From Bacillota bacterium (GTDB lineage Bacteria; Bacillota; Clostridia; Acetivibrionales; DSM-1351), in NCBI GenBank assembly GCA_023460955.1, contig JAEWOH010000005.1, positions 37,965 through 101,964 of the forward strand: a stretch of DNA of 64,000 nt, read 5' to 3'. Below the pieces are notes generated by a model. It ran no database searches and was not told the origin of the DNA. It worked only from the letters and a program-made list of their open reading frames with translations. The translations under genes were made by a program, and so were the position numbers. Shown here one piece after another: positions 25,608 to 34,192 of this stretch. Within the stretch, counting starts at the first letter, position 1. Every line of letters starts with the position of its first letter.

Positions 25608-25628
25608 GGCTATGCGATGAGCGATAAA

Positions 25629-26573
25629 CTATAAATTGCTCTCACTTTCGATCGCATTCCTCCTGGTCAGTAGATATAGTAAAGCCATTCTTATGGCAAC
25701 TCCGTTTGTAACCTGTTCATCTATTACAGACTGATCTCCGTCCATAACTGCCGAGGAAAGCTCAACTCCCCTGTTTACAGGACCCGGATGCATTACAAGC
25801 GCATCATCTTTTGCCAGCTTAAGACGTTTATCATCCAAACCGAAAAATCTTGAGTATTCCCTGATCGAAGGAAACAACCCCTTCTTTTGTCTTTCCAGCT
25901 GTATTCTCAGACCCATAACAACATCTGCATCAAGTATAGCCTCCTGGACTGTACTGAATACATTAACTCCAAGTTTCTCAATCCCTGGAGGAATCAAAGT
26001 TGCAGGTCCTGAAACACTAACTTCGGCGCCCATTTTTGTAAGCCCCCATATATTACTTCTGGCAACTCTGCTGTGAAGTATGTCTCCGATTATTGCAACC
26101 TTCAACCCTTTCAGGCTGCCTTTTTTCTCAACCATTGTGAACATATCCAGCAGTGCCTGGGTCGGATGCTCATTCATTCCATCCCCTGCATTAATAACTG
26201 AAGATTTCACATTCTGAGCAAGGAGGTGTGGCGCTCCAGACATGGGATGCCTTATTATTATTACATCTGACCCCATGCTATCTATGGTTTTTCCTGTGTC
26301 TATAAGAGTTTCGCCCTTCTGCACGCTGCTGCTGGAAGCTGATATATTAGCGGCGTTAGCTCCCATGTATTTTGATGCCAGTTCAAAGGAAAGTCTGGTT
26401 CTGGTACTGTTTTCATAAAATAATGTTATTATGGATTTTCCCTGAAGGTGAGCTGTTTTCTTATTATTTGAACTGATGATGTACTTCATTGTTTTTGCAG
26501 TGTTCAAGATGTATTCTATTTCTTTGGATGAAATATCCCTTAAACCAAGCAGATCTTTTGATTTCAGATTCAT
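25629..26573 (-). CDS. pyrB: Aspartate carbamoyltransferase, catalytic subunit
   Basis: A 314-residue ATCase that joins carbamoyl phosphate and aspartate. STRTRLSFELA binds carbamoyl phosphate, DGMNEHPTQALLDMFT and HPGPVNRGVE form the rest of the active site. No pyrI regulatory gene is nearby, as usual in Firmicutes, where control is through PyrR. AGGAGA ribosome site 5 nt before the ATG. Second gene of the operon, 63 nt after pyrR. Confidence 0.97.
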   Translation of the reverse strand: MNLKSKDLLGLRDISSKEIEYILNTAKTMKYIISSNNKKTAHLQGKSIITLFYENSTRTRLSFELASKYMGANAANISASSSSVQKGETLIDTGKTIDSMGSDVIIIRHPMSGAPHLLAQNVKSSVINAGDGMNEHPTQALLDMFTMVEKKGSLKGLKVAIIGDILHSRVARSNIWGLTKMGAEVSVSGPATLIPPGIEKLGVNVFSTVQEAILDADVVMGLRIQLERQKKGLFPSIREYSRFFGLDDKRLKLAKDDALVMHPGPVNRGVELSSAVMDGDQSVIDEQVTNGVAIRMALLYLLTRRNAIESESNL

Positions 26574-26588
26574 ACAATTCTCCTGTTG

Positions 26589-26601
26589 GCTGCAATGCAG
26601 C
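26589..26601 (-). other. Hairpin next to the pyrB ribosome site
   Basis: GCTGC-AAT-GCAGC stem-loop ending about 5 nt before the AGGAGA ribosome site. Confidence 0.4.
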
Positions 26602-26636
26602 AGAATTTATTAGCTTGCAGACATATATTGAAGAGC

Positions 26637-27173
26637 CTAATCCTTGTTTGATATAGTAACGCTGTTTTCACCGTCAATTTCGACTAGATTAACATGTACT
26701 ATTTCACTTCTTGAAGTGGGTACATTTTTACCTACATAATCCGCTCTTATTGGCAGTTCACGATGTCCCCTGTCAATCAGAACGGCCAGTTGTATCATTT
26801 GTGGCCTGTTTATATCCATTATTGCATCGATAGCAGCCCTGACTGTTCTTCCCGTGTAAATAACATCATCCACCAGTACAACCTTCTTATTCTTAATGTC
26901 AAAATCAATTTCTGTTCCATTAATAACAGGGTGCTCGTTAAGCAGGCTCAAATCATCTCTGTACAGCGTTATGTCCAGTATTCCAACCGGAATTTCGTTA
27001 TTTTCAACACTTTTTATTTTATCTGCAATTCTTCTGGCAAGAGGAATACCTCTTCTTTGAATTCCGATTAGTACCAGACTTTCAATACCCTTGTTTTTTT
27101 CAATGATCTCATGAGAAATTCTTGTAATGGCCCTGCTTATTGCGCTTTCGTCCATTATTTCTGTTTTTTGCAT
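26637..27173 (-). CDS. pyrR: PyrR, pyr mRNA-binding attenuation protein / uracil phosphoribosyltransferase
   Basis: A 178-residue bifunctional PyrR. VVLVDDVIYTGRTVRAA is the PRPP-binding loop; LIGIQRRGIPLARR and VLIDRGHRELPIRADYVGKN match PyrR along the whole length. With UMP bound it grips the leader RNA and favours termination. The start at 27173 (MQKTEIM) is preferred because GAGAGG lies 9 nt upstream; the ATG at 27182 abuts that site. First gene of the operon, directly behind its own target leader. Confidence 0.96.
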   Translation of the reverse strand: MQKTEIMDESAISRAITRISHEIIEKNKGIESLVLIGIQRRGIPLARRIADKIKSVENNEIPVGILDITLYRDDLSLLNEHPVINGTEIDFDIKNKKVVLVDDVIYTGRTVRAAIDAIMDINRPQMIQLAVLIDRGHRELPIRADYVGKNVPTSRSEIVHVNLVEIDGENSVTISNKD

Positions 27174-27254
27174 CCTGATCATCCTCTCTTAATAAATTTA
27201 TATATCAAGTATTAATATTAACCAATTCATTTTTCTTAATAGTATTTTTTAACT

Positions 27255-27285
27255 AAAAAAGCTTCCCGCCAAAGGCAAGAAGCTT
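27255..27285 (-). terminator. pyr operon attenuator terminator
   Basis: A 12-bp stem (AAGCTTCTTGCC with GGCGGGAAGCTT, two G-U pairs) with a TTT loop and a T6 run on the minus strand, about 80 nt before pyrR and downstream of the PyrR-binding loop. Confidence 0.88.
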
Positions 27286-27401
27286 AAACATATCAAAATA
27301 TAACCCCTTTACAGAAATACATTAACATTTAATAAAATGCTATATCTTGTATTCCCTCTGATGATTATAAAGAAATCATGTAGTTTAGTATCTCACCTTA
27401 T

Positions 27402-27415
27402 AGCCTCACTGGACT
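27402..27415 (-). promoter_or_regulatory. PyrR-binding loop (anti-antiterminator) in the pyr leader
   Basis: The minus strand reads AGTCCAGTGAGGCT, an exact match to the PyrR-binding consensus ARUCCNGNGAGGYU as I recall it. It lies about 120 nt upstream of the attenuator terminator. Together they form the classical UMP-responsive attenuation leader. Confidence 0.88.
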
Positions 27416-27450
27416 AATTTAAAGGCAAACTATTTATTTACTAAATGATA

Positions 27451-28260
27451 TCACATCGCTTTAACGATGTCCATATCTTTTTTACTTCTATAAAGGCAAT
27501 TTTTGTAGTTTAAAAGTACTATAAAAGCAGCTGCTAAAAAATATACAGATGAAGTAATACTCAAAATAATCAAAGCTTCTCCGCTTTGCAGCCACATCAG
27601 GAAGTTAAAAAGTTGATGAATTATGATAGGTATAACAAGATTGTGATTCAGGTTATAAAAGGCAGTAATAATTACTGATGTTGATATTATTCCGACAAGA
27701 AAAAAGAAAATGTATTGGATAAGTTGTATGCCTTCATAGCCTGACAGCAGCCACAAGGGTAAGTGCCAGAATCCCCACAATACCCCCACAATAATTGCAG
27801 ATTTAAGAGGATTTAGTTTTCTTTGTAATTCATTAAGAAAAAACCCTCTCCAGCCTAGCTCTTCTCCCAAGGGACCTCTAATTAAATTGCTGAAAAACAT
27901 TATAATAATAGTCATTCCTGAAGTGGTAATGGATTTGTTTAATGGAGCTTTGGTTATAAAGCTTACAATTAATATTCCGATTAAAAATATAAAAATTTGT
28001 AAAAGAAATAAACTGATTAAAACCTTCAATTTTATTTTTTGACTAAACTGCTTCTTTATAAATTCAATTAAATTTTCCTGCTTGTAAATTTTCTTAAACA
28101 TTGCTAAAAATACAAAAGTTGAAGTCCAAGCTGATATAATTTTAAGTACTTCTCCCGGAATAGGAGAGTTAAATATAAACAGAGTTGCTCCAATCAACAG
28201 GATAAATAAATAAAACAATAAATAAGTGAGAACAACATACTTTTTCAAAATACTTTTCAT
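27451..28260 (-). CDS. CPBP-family intramembrane glutamic protease
   Basis: A 269-residue membrane protein with about seven hydrophobic segments. GPLGEELGWRGFF carries the EExxxR motif and GFWHLPLWL the downstream His motif of the CPBP (Abi/Rce1-like) family. The start at 28260 is fixed by GGAGG six nt upstream. A MerR regulator lies just upstream on the same strand with a terminator between them. Possible roles are bacteriocin self-immunity or membrane protein processing; none can be inferred here. Confidence 0.88.
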   Translation of the reverse strand: MKSILKKYVVLTYLLFYLFILLIGATLFIFNSPIPGEVLKIISAWTSTFVFLAMFKKIYKQENLIEFIKKQFSQKIKLKVLISLFLLQIFIFLIGILIVSFITKAPLNKSITTSGMTIIIMFFSNLIRGPLGEELGWRGFFLNELQRKLNPLKSAIIVGVLWGFWHLPLWLLSGYEGIQLIQYIFFFLVGIISTSVIITAFYNLNHNLVIPIIIHQLFNFLMWLQSGEALIILSITSSVYFLAAAFIVLLNYKNCLYRSKKDMDIVKAM

Positions 28261-28282
28261 TAAATACCTCCATAATTCATAT

Positions 28283-28319
28283 AAAAAAACCAATAAAACG
28301 TTAATAGTTCTATTGGTTT
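28283..28319 (-). terminator. Terminator after the MerR-type regulator
   Basis: AAACCAATA/TATTGGTTT 9-bp stem with a T7 run on the minus strand, 38 bp beyond the regulator stop and just before the CPBP gene. Confidence 0.75.
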
Positions 28320-28356
28320 CAAATATATACTATGGTGCAGCCCCCAGGTCAAGGGT

Positions 28357-29160
28357 CTATTTAATGGGTACAAATACTTCATGATATATTTTTTCAGTAT
28401 TTTCACTATAAGTAATTAATCGTGTTCTTAGATAAACTACTCCTTCTGTCTGTAAACCATTTTCACGAGCCCATTCAGCCCCTTCCCATAAAGCTCTTAC
28501 TCTTGTATCTTCTTCTCCATGCTTCCCCTGTCTGTCCTCCACAATGGTGTACATACAGCTGGTGTAATTTATAAAGCTCTGACTAACGGTAGACGAACAG
28601 TCGTCACTTTTCTCAGCTATAAACATTTTACAGTCTTTGTAACCAGTATCATCAAAAGTAAATTTTCTCATTAATTTTGAAAGAATATCATCCTTTAATA
28701 AATCAACATATTTTAATACCATATTGTATTCATCCATTGCATCAAAATCTGTTATTTCACCAAGTACCTTGAATGTAGGCATTTTTCTTATAGAATATTT
28801 ATTTAAGTTATTCTGTATTTCTTTACAAAACTCTTTAGTTTCTTCAATCCTTTCAAGCATATAGCTCTCTAAGAGGATACGCTCTTTTAATTCAGCTGCC
28901 TTTTTCTCAAGAAGTCCTTCAAGCTCTGAGATTTCACTGCCTGTTTGCAGCTTTTTTACATCACTGATGGTAAGATTTCTTTTTTTGTAGAAGTCAGTTA
29001 CCATCAACGTGTATATATCTCTGAAGTCATATTCTCTATAATTATTTTCTTCATTTTGCCTTGGGCTGATAATGCCTTTTTCCTCATAATACCTGAGCGC
29101 ATCTCTTGATAGGCCCAGAATATGTTGCAGCTGTCCTGTTTTATAAGTTTGCTTATCCAA
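28357..29160 (-). CDS. MerR-family transcriptional regulator with effector domain
   Basis: A 267-residue regulator. Residues 1-75 form a MerR HTH (GLSRDALRYYEEKGII, then wing NNYREYDFRD), residues 75-125 a long dimerisation helix. The C-terminal half looks like a GyrI-type effector-binding domain (EWARENGLQTEGVVYLRT). Such BmrR-like proteins respond to small hydrophobic or cationic molecules. A terminator separates it from the CPBP gene, so the two are probably not strictly co-transcribed. Target promoter unknown. Confidence 0.85.
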   Translation of the reverse strand: MDKQTYKTGQLQHILGLSRDALRYYEEKGIISPRQNEENNYREYDFRDIYTLMVTDFYKKRNLTISDVKKLQTGSEISELEGLLEKKAAELKERILLESYMLERIEETKEFCKEIQNNLNKYSIRKMPTFKVLGEITDFDAMDEYNMVLKYVDLLKDDILSKLMRKFTFDDTGYKDCKMFIAEKSDDCSSTVSQSFINYTSCMYTIVEDRQGKHGEEDTRVRALWEGAEWARENGLQTEGVVYLRTRLITYSENTEKIYHEVFVPIK

Positions 29161-29199
29161 GGTTTACCCCCATAATTATTAAAGCTGAGAAAATATATC

Positions 29200-30117
29200 T
29201 TACAGTTTGACCTCTGACAGTTCTTCAAGCAGCCTTGTGAAGTATTCCGGAACAGGTGTTTCAAACTCCATAAGTTCTCCTGTTGCAGGATGCTCAAAGC
29301 TAAGCCTTCTGGCATGAAGTACTTGTCCCTGCGTATCAAATCTCTGCTTCTTTCTGCCATAAACCTCATCCCCGATTATGGGATGATTTATATATGCCAT
29401 ATGAACTCTGATTTGATGTGTTCTTCCTGTTTCCAGCTTTAGTTCAAGATAAGTGGCAGTTGGAAATCTTTCCAGCACGGAGAAATGAGTAACTGCATTT
29501 CTTCCGATTTTAGTATTTACACTCATTTTCTTTCTTTCAACCGGATGTCTGCCTATAGGTGCATCTATCTTTCCGTAATTCTCGTAAATAATGCCCTCTA
29601 CCAGCGCAATATACTCTCTCTTAATATCATGTGTCTTCAACTTCTTTGAGAGGAATTCATGAGCATGATTGTTTTTTGCTACAACAAGCAGACCCGAAGT
29701 ATCCTTGTCAATTCTGTGAACTATACCGGGTCTGATGACTCCGTTAATGTCAGACAAACTGTCTCCGCAGTGTTTCATAAGAGCATTGACAAGCGTTCCG
29801 GAATAATTCCCCGCAGCAGGATGGACCACCATTCCCTTTGGTTTGTTAATTACAATGATATGCTCGTCCTCATAAACTATATCAAGGGGAATTTCTTCTG
29901 CCTCAACCTGAAGCATCTCGGCTTCAGGTATCATCGCAGAAACCTGGTCTCCGGTCTTAAGCTTGTAATTTGATTTTGCCTGAAGACCATTTACCTTTAT
30001 ATTTCCTTCCTGGCACAACTTCTGAATATAAGACCTGGAGTACTCCTCAAGCTTACCTGCCAGCCAGGTATCTATACGTGCATTGTTTTCTTCACATTCA
30101 AGAATTATTTCTTTCAA
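29200..30117 (-). CDS. rluD: RluA-family 23S rRNA pseudouridine synthase (RluD/YlyB-like)
   Basis: A 305-residue enzyme. N-terminal S4 RNA-binding domain (residues 12-70, SRSYIQKLCQEGNIKVN) and pseudouridine synthase core with HRIDKDTSGLLVVAKN, in which the Asp is catalytic. It converts uridines in 23S rRNA. The start is a TTG at 30117 with CGGAGG 6 nt before it. Directly after lspA, the usual clostridial/bacillar pair lspA-rluD. Confidence 0.94.
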   Translation of the reverse strand: MKEIILECEENNARIDTWLAGKLEEYSRSYIQKLCQEGNIKVNGLQAKSNYKLKTGDQVSAMIPEAEMLQVEAEEIPLDIVYEDEHIIVINKPKGMVVHPAAGNYSGTLVNALMKHCGDSLSDINGVIRPGIVHRIDKDTSGLLVVAKNNHAHEFLSKKLKTHDIKREYIALVEGIIYENYGKIDAPIGRHPVERKKMSVNTKIGRNAVTHFSVLERFPTATYLELKLETGRTHQIRVHMAYINHPIIGDEVYGRKKQRFDTQGQVLHARRLSFEHPATGELMEFETPVPEYFTRLLEELSEVKL

Positions 30118-30143
30118 AATTGCCTCCGTTGATTTATATTAGT

Positions 30144-30641
30144 TTAGTTTATATCATCTTCAGTTTTAATTGCTTCAACTTTCTTAACGGACTTTCCGTC
30201 TTCCTTGTGAATAAAAAGAATGTATATTGCCAGAAGAATAGTTCCAACTACTACAAAGCAGTCAGCAATATTAAAAGTCGGGAAAGCGTAGCTCCCAAAA
30301 CGAAATTCAATGAAATCTATAACTCTTCCGCCTCTGAATATTCTGTCGTAGAGGTTCCCCATTGCACCGGCAAGTATTAGCGATAGAGTGGTTCTAAGAA
30401 ATCTATTTTTATTTTTTATAAGTATACCTAAAATTATTAAAGAAATCACTGACGTCATAATAACAAGAAACAGGGTTCTTCCTTGAAGTATACTGAAAGC
30501 TGCTCCCTCGTTTTCCAAATGCCTGAGATAGAAAAAGTTATCTATCACAGTTACAGGGTTGCCAACAATTGAATCCAATACCCAGAATTTTGATAACCTG
30601 TCCAGTACAAATCCAACTATTATTATAAGTGCCCAAATCAT
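30144..30641 (-). CDS. lspA: Lipoprotein signal peptidase II
   Basis: A 165-residue membrane aspartyl protease that removes signal peptides from prolipoproteins. It has four hydrophobic helices, the conserved GNLYDRIFRGGRVIDFIEF stretch with the first catalytic Asp (GNLYDR) and FNIADCFVVVG with the second. GGAGG ribosome site. Followed by rluD after 26 nt. Lipoproteins that it would process are encoded nearby (30675 and 2672). Confidence 0.96.
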   Translation of the reverse strand: MIWALIIIVGFVLDRLSKFWVLDSIVGNPVTVIDNFFYLRHLENEGAAFSILQGRTLFLVIMTSVISLIILGILIKNKNRFLRTTLSLILAGAMGNLYDRIFRGGRVIDFIEFRFGSYAFPTFNIADCFVVVGTILLAIYILFIHKEDGKSVKKVEAIKTEDDIN

Positions 30642-30674
30642 AAGTAGCCTCCATCTGCCGCGCCGGCATTAAAA

Positions 30675-32378
30675 TTATGGTAAATACCATTTAGTTATGT
30701 CATAATATTTATTCCAAATGTAAGGGTTAACAGCACCCTTTATATTTTTGCTATACATCATTGCGTCATTGATGAAGTATAACCCGATGTAAGGCCTATC
30801 GTTCATCACAGCATTCAATAAGTTTTGATACAAATTCTTTTGTGTATCGGGATTGTATTCAGTTAATATTTGATTAAGATATCCGTCCACCTCTGTATTA
30901 CTGTAACCAGCGACATTTAATCCAGTTTGAATATCATTAGTAGAATAAGCAAAGGATAAATCCGGCACCGAAGATATTCTGTAACCAGTTAACGCCATGT
31001 CATAGGCACCAGATTTCAAGGCTTTTAAAAAACTATCCCAAGGGAGAGTTGACACTTGAACAGTTACTCCACGTTTACCAAGCTGAGAAGCTATTACGTT
31101 AGCTGTGCTTACTCTCAGAGAATTTCCATCATTAACAATCAATTTAAGAGATAATGCACTTCCTCTTTTAACATATTTGTTTTTGGAATCCACTACATAA
31201 CCGCTTTGTTTTAGTAAATCCTTGGCCATACCTTCTGAGTCTTTTTGTTCAAAATCTATAAGCTTATATACCCATGAATTAGGTGTAACAGGAATTTCAG
31301 CAGGTACTGCAATTCCTGAAGCAGAAGCATCTATAAGCTGCTTCTTGTCAATCAGATAATTCAGTGCATTTCTCAGCCGCTTGTCTGCCAAAGGACCTTT
31401 CTTTAAATTTAGCGTCAGAAACTCAAAATTCTTACCTGCAAACCTTTTCAAATTTATATCTGTTCTTCCGATATATTTTCGAAATTCGCTGTATTCAGCA
31501 GGAAGGACATCTATATCTCTCGCCTGGAATGCTTTATTTGAGCCACCGGCAGTACTGATTATCTTTACCTCAATGGTAGAGAGATACGGATACCTAAGTG
31601 CATTATTGCCGGTATCATTGTTTATGGGTTCATTACTGTTTTCAATTACAGGGTCTTCCTCCATATGGACTGTTCCTTCAGTATTCCACCAATCTCCGTT
31701 CAGTTTGAGCTTTATCCCGGATTTTTCATTATAGGTATTAAGGCTGTACGGCCCAGTTCCTACAGGAGTCATATTGGCTTTGGACTTTTTGTCATTCAGC
31801 TTTTCATTAAGAAAGTGATGTGCCGGAATTATTGGAAAAGTCAATTCGTACTTAATAAAGGAGTACGGTTGCTTAAGTTTTAAAATAACAGAATTTCCGT
31901 TTGCAGTGGCAGATTCTATATGCTGTACATTTTTTGAATAAACACTGACATTATTCTTATCCATTAAAGTATTTATTGTAAATACAACGTCCTCTGGTTT
32001 AAATGGCATCTTATCGTGCCATTTTATATTTTCCCTTAAATAAATGGTAAGGGTAAGCCCGTCGGCCGAAATTGATGAACTTTTGGCTAATACCGGAATA
32101 GGCTGCTGAGAGTAATCCAACGTGTAAAGTCCCTCAAATACAAGTCCGAGAAAATCCTGAACATAAGTGTTACTTGTCAGTAAAGGATTCATCGTATCCA
32201 CAGGTGTTGAAAACAATCGAATGGAACCGCCCTTTACAGGACCTTTGTCAATAACATCATATTTATCCTCGTAAACAGTATCCTCTTCTGAAATATTTCT
32301 TTTAAGGTTCACTGTACAGGAAGTGAGTATAAGGCTTATGATTAAAAATAATAACAGTGCTTTTAAAGTCTTTTTCAT
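30675..32378 (-). CDS. Peptide/solute-binding lipoprotein (SBP_bac_5)
   Basis: A 567-residue extracellular solute-binding protein. The lipobox LTSC (Cys21) ends the signal peptide. GLYTLDYSQQPIPVLAKS and the IKWHDKMPFKPEDVVFT segment are typical of oligopeptide/dipeptide-binding proteins. No ABC permease or ATPase is adjacent, so it is an orphan component, perhaps using a transporter encoded elsewhere. It lies between pgeF (22 nt upstream) and lspA, probably in one transcript. Confidence 0.9.
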   Translation of the reverse strand: MKKTLKALLLFLIISLILTSCTVNLKRNISEEDTVYEDKYDVIDKGPVKGGSIRLFSTPVDTMNPLLTSNTYVQDFLGLVFEGLYTLDYSQQPIPVLAKSSSISADGLTLTIYLRENIKWHDKMPFKPEDVVFTINTLMDKNNVSVYSKNVQHIESATANGNSVILKLKQPYSFIKYELTFPIIPAHHFLNEKLNDKKSKANMTPVGTGPYSLNTYNEKSGIKLKLNGDWWNTEGTVHMEEDPVIENSNEPINNDTGNNALRYPYLSTIEVKIISTAGGSNKAFQARDIDVLPAEYSEFRKYIGRTDINLKRFAGKNFEFLTLNLKKGPLADKRLRNALNYLIDKKQLIDASASGIAVPAEIPVTPNSWVYKLIDFEQKDSEGMAKDLLKQSGYVVDSKNKYVKRGSALSLKLIVNDGNSLRVSTANVIASQLGKRGVTVQVSTLPWDSFLKALKSGAYDMALTGYRISSVPDLSFAYSTNDIQTGLNVAGYSNTEVDGYLNQILTEYNPDTQKNLYQNLLNAVMNDRPYIGLYFINDAMMYSKNIKGAVNPYIWNKYYDITKWYLP

Positions 32379-32400
32379 TTCTTTCTAGTTTCTCCTTGTA

Positions 32401-33228
32401 TTATTTTAAAACCATAATTGCTGCAAGGCTGCCAGTTTTTGTTTGATCGCCTCTATAAGAATAGAATATATCTTTATTACATTTTGTACAAATTCCACTG
32501 ATAAGTATGTTCTCTTCAGGAACTCCTGCCTCTACAATTACCTTTTTAATTATTCTCTGGAGCTCTATATAATACTTGCCGTTTTCTTTTGTAGTATATG
32601 TATCACACCAGGGATATACATTTTTAAACTGATTGTACACCTCTTCACCAACTTCGAAACAATTCTTGCATATAGAGGGTCCTATAGCAATCTGAAGATC
32701 GCGCATATTACTTTTATATTTGTTTTCCATCAGTTTAAGAGCCTCAAAAGCTATATTCTTTACCGTACTTTTCCAGCCCGAATGAACAGCTGTTATTGCC
32801 TTTTTAACAGGATCCAGAATTAAAACAGGTACGCAATCAGCATAGAAGGTAACAATAGGAATACCCGGTACATCGGTGGTAAGTCCGTCATAGCCTAAAA
32901 TATCACTATCCTTTGTTAGCCCTTTTCCGGCATCTTCTTCACTTATATACCTAATTTTATTGTCATGCACCTGATTGGATAAAACCATTTTATCAAAGTC
33001 TGCACCTATTGCCCCGGCAATTATTCTGTAGTTCTCAATTACATTTTCTCTGCTGTCATTTCGATTGAAGCTGAGATTCAGTGAATAACACTCCCCTGAA
33101 CTCACTCCACCCAGTCTGGTTGTAAAACAATGAGTAAGAACATCCTCGTATTTTTTAAGATTACTAAATTCAATGAGTTGTAAATTATTTATCCGGCGTA
33201 CAATAACCTTGTCATTACTTTCTACCAT
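32401..33228 (-). CDS. pgeF: PgeF/YlmD-type laccase-domain purine nucleoside phosphorylase family protein
   Basis: A 275-residue protein. HCFTTRLGGVS at the start, FYADCVPVLILDP with the metal-binding Cys, and AVHSGWKSTVKNI with the catalytic His match the family once called polyphenol oxidase/laccase domain. Members act on purine nucleosides (phosphorolysis, deamination) or edit peptidoglycan precursors. GGAGG is followed by the ATG at 33228, 9 nt after ymdB. Confidence 0.92.
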   Translation of the reverse strand: MVESNDKVIVRRINNLQLIEFSNLKKYEDVLTHCFTTRLGGVSSGECYSLNLSFNRNDSRENVIENYRIIAGAIGADFDKMVLSNQVHDNKIRYISEEDAGKGLTKDSDILGYDGLTTDVPGIPIVTFYADCVPVLILDPVKKAITAVHSGWKSTVKNIAFEALKLMENKYKSNMRDLQIAIGPSICKNCFEVGEEVYNQFKNVYPWCDTYTTKENGKYYIELQRIIKKVIVEAGVPEENILISGICTKCNKDIFYSYRGDQTKTGSLAAIMVLK

Positions 33229-33237
33229 GGGTGCCTC

Positions 33238-34032
33238 CTATTGCAGCTGATGCTCGTCAAACAATCTGTTAATACGTTCTATTTTTGTTGCCTTTCCAGT
33301 TTTATCGTCTACTTCAAGGTAAATTGCACAGAATTGAACTCTTCCTTTTGCGACCTCAAATTTCTGAGGCATACGTGTGATAAATCTATCAATAATCAGT
33401 TCCTTGTCAACGCCGATAACACCATCGTAGGGTCCTGTCATTCCCACATCCGATATCATCGCCGTACCAAAAGGTAAAATCCTTTCATCGGCTGTCTGTA
33501 CATGTGTGTGTGTTCCGGCAAGACAACAGATTTTTCCATCCAGATACCAGGCTAAAGCACTCTTTTCCGAGGTCGCCTCAGCGTGCATATCAACAAAAAC
33601 TACTTTTGTGGTAGCTTTTATTTTCTCCAATTCTCTGTCGGCAGCAAGGAAAGGGCAGTCAATATCATCCATGTAGACTCTGCCCATTAAATTGAGCACT
33701 GCAAGCTCCTTATTGTTAGCCTTTAATATGGTATAACCTCTGCCTGGAACATTCTGAGGAAAATTAGCAGGTCTTACTATCTTGTCATCCGAATCAATAA
33801 AGTTTTGTATTTCTTTTTTAGACCAGGTATGATTCCCCATTGTAATGCAGTCTACCCCTGCCTTATAAAGTTCCTGAGCAATTATATATGTTATTCCGCT
33901 TCCTGCGGCACAGTTCTCTCCATTTGCAATACAAAAATCTATATTAAGTTCCTTCCGCAATTGTGGTACACATTCCTTAACAGCTTTCCTTCCGGGGTTT
34001 CCATAGATATCCCCTATAAAAAGTATCTTCAA
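33238..34032 (-). CDS. ymdB: YmdB-family calcineurin-like phosphodiesterase
   Basis: A 264-residue metallophosphoesterase. IGDIYGNPGRKAV (metal Asp), ANGENCAAGSGIT, MGNHTWSKKEI and DMHAEATSEK plus GTHTHVQTAD reproduce the complete YmdB metal site. In Bacillus YmdB hydrolyses 2',3'-cyclic AMP and affects sporulation versus biofilm choice; in Bacillus it is also found beside rny. Start is TTG at 34032 with GGAGG. Upstream of pgeF, and the MutS-like gene and rny follow in the same orientation further upstream. Confidence 0.94.
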   Translation of the reverse strand: MKILFIGDIYGNPGRKAVKECVPQLRKELNIDFCIANGENCAAGSGITYIIAQELYKAGVDCITMGNHTWSKKEIQNFIDSDDKIVRPANFPQNVPGRGYTILKANNKELAVLNLMGRVYMDDIDCPFLAADRELEKIKATTKVVFVDMHAEATSEKSALAWYLDGKICCLAGTHTHVQTADERILPFGTAMISDVGMTGPYDGVIGVDKELIIDRFITRMPQKFEVAKGRVQFCAIYLEVDDKTGKATKIERINRLFDEHQLQ

Positions 34033-34192
34033 ATCATTTCCTCCAAAACAATTATTAATATAATTACATCAAATAAGTACCGGTTCTGAAACAAAATACT
34101 CTGCCAATATATTATTATACCATTAAAAATTATAATACAAAAACTCTTCGAAGGGCTAGAATTATTTTCTTATTTATTAAAGGGAGTCAGGA

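Noticed and set aside
24273..27182. Allosteric pyrI gene in the operon
   Set aside because: No PyrI-like frame is present; control is through the PyrR leader.
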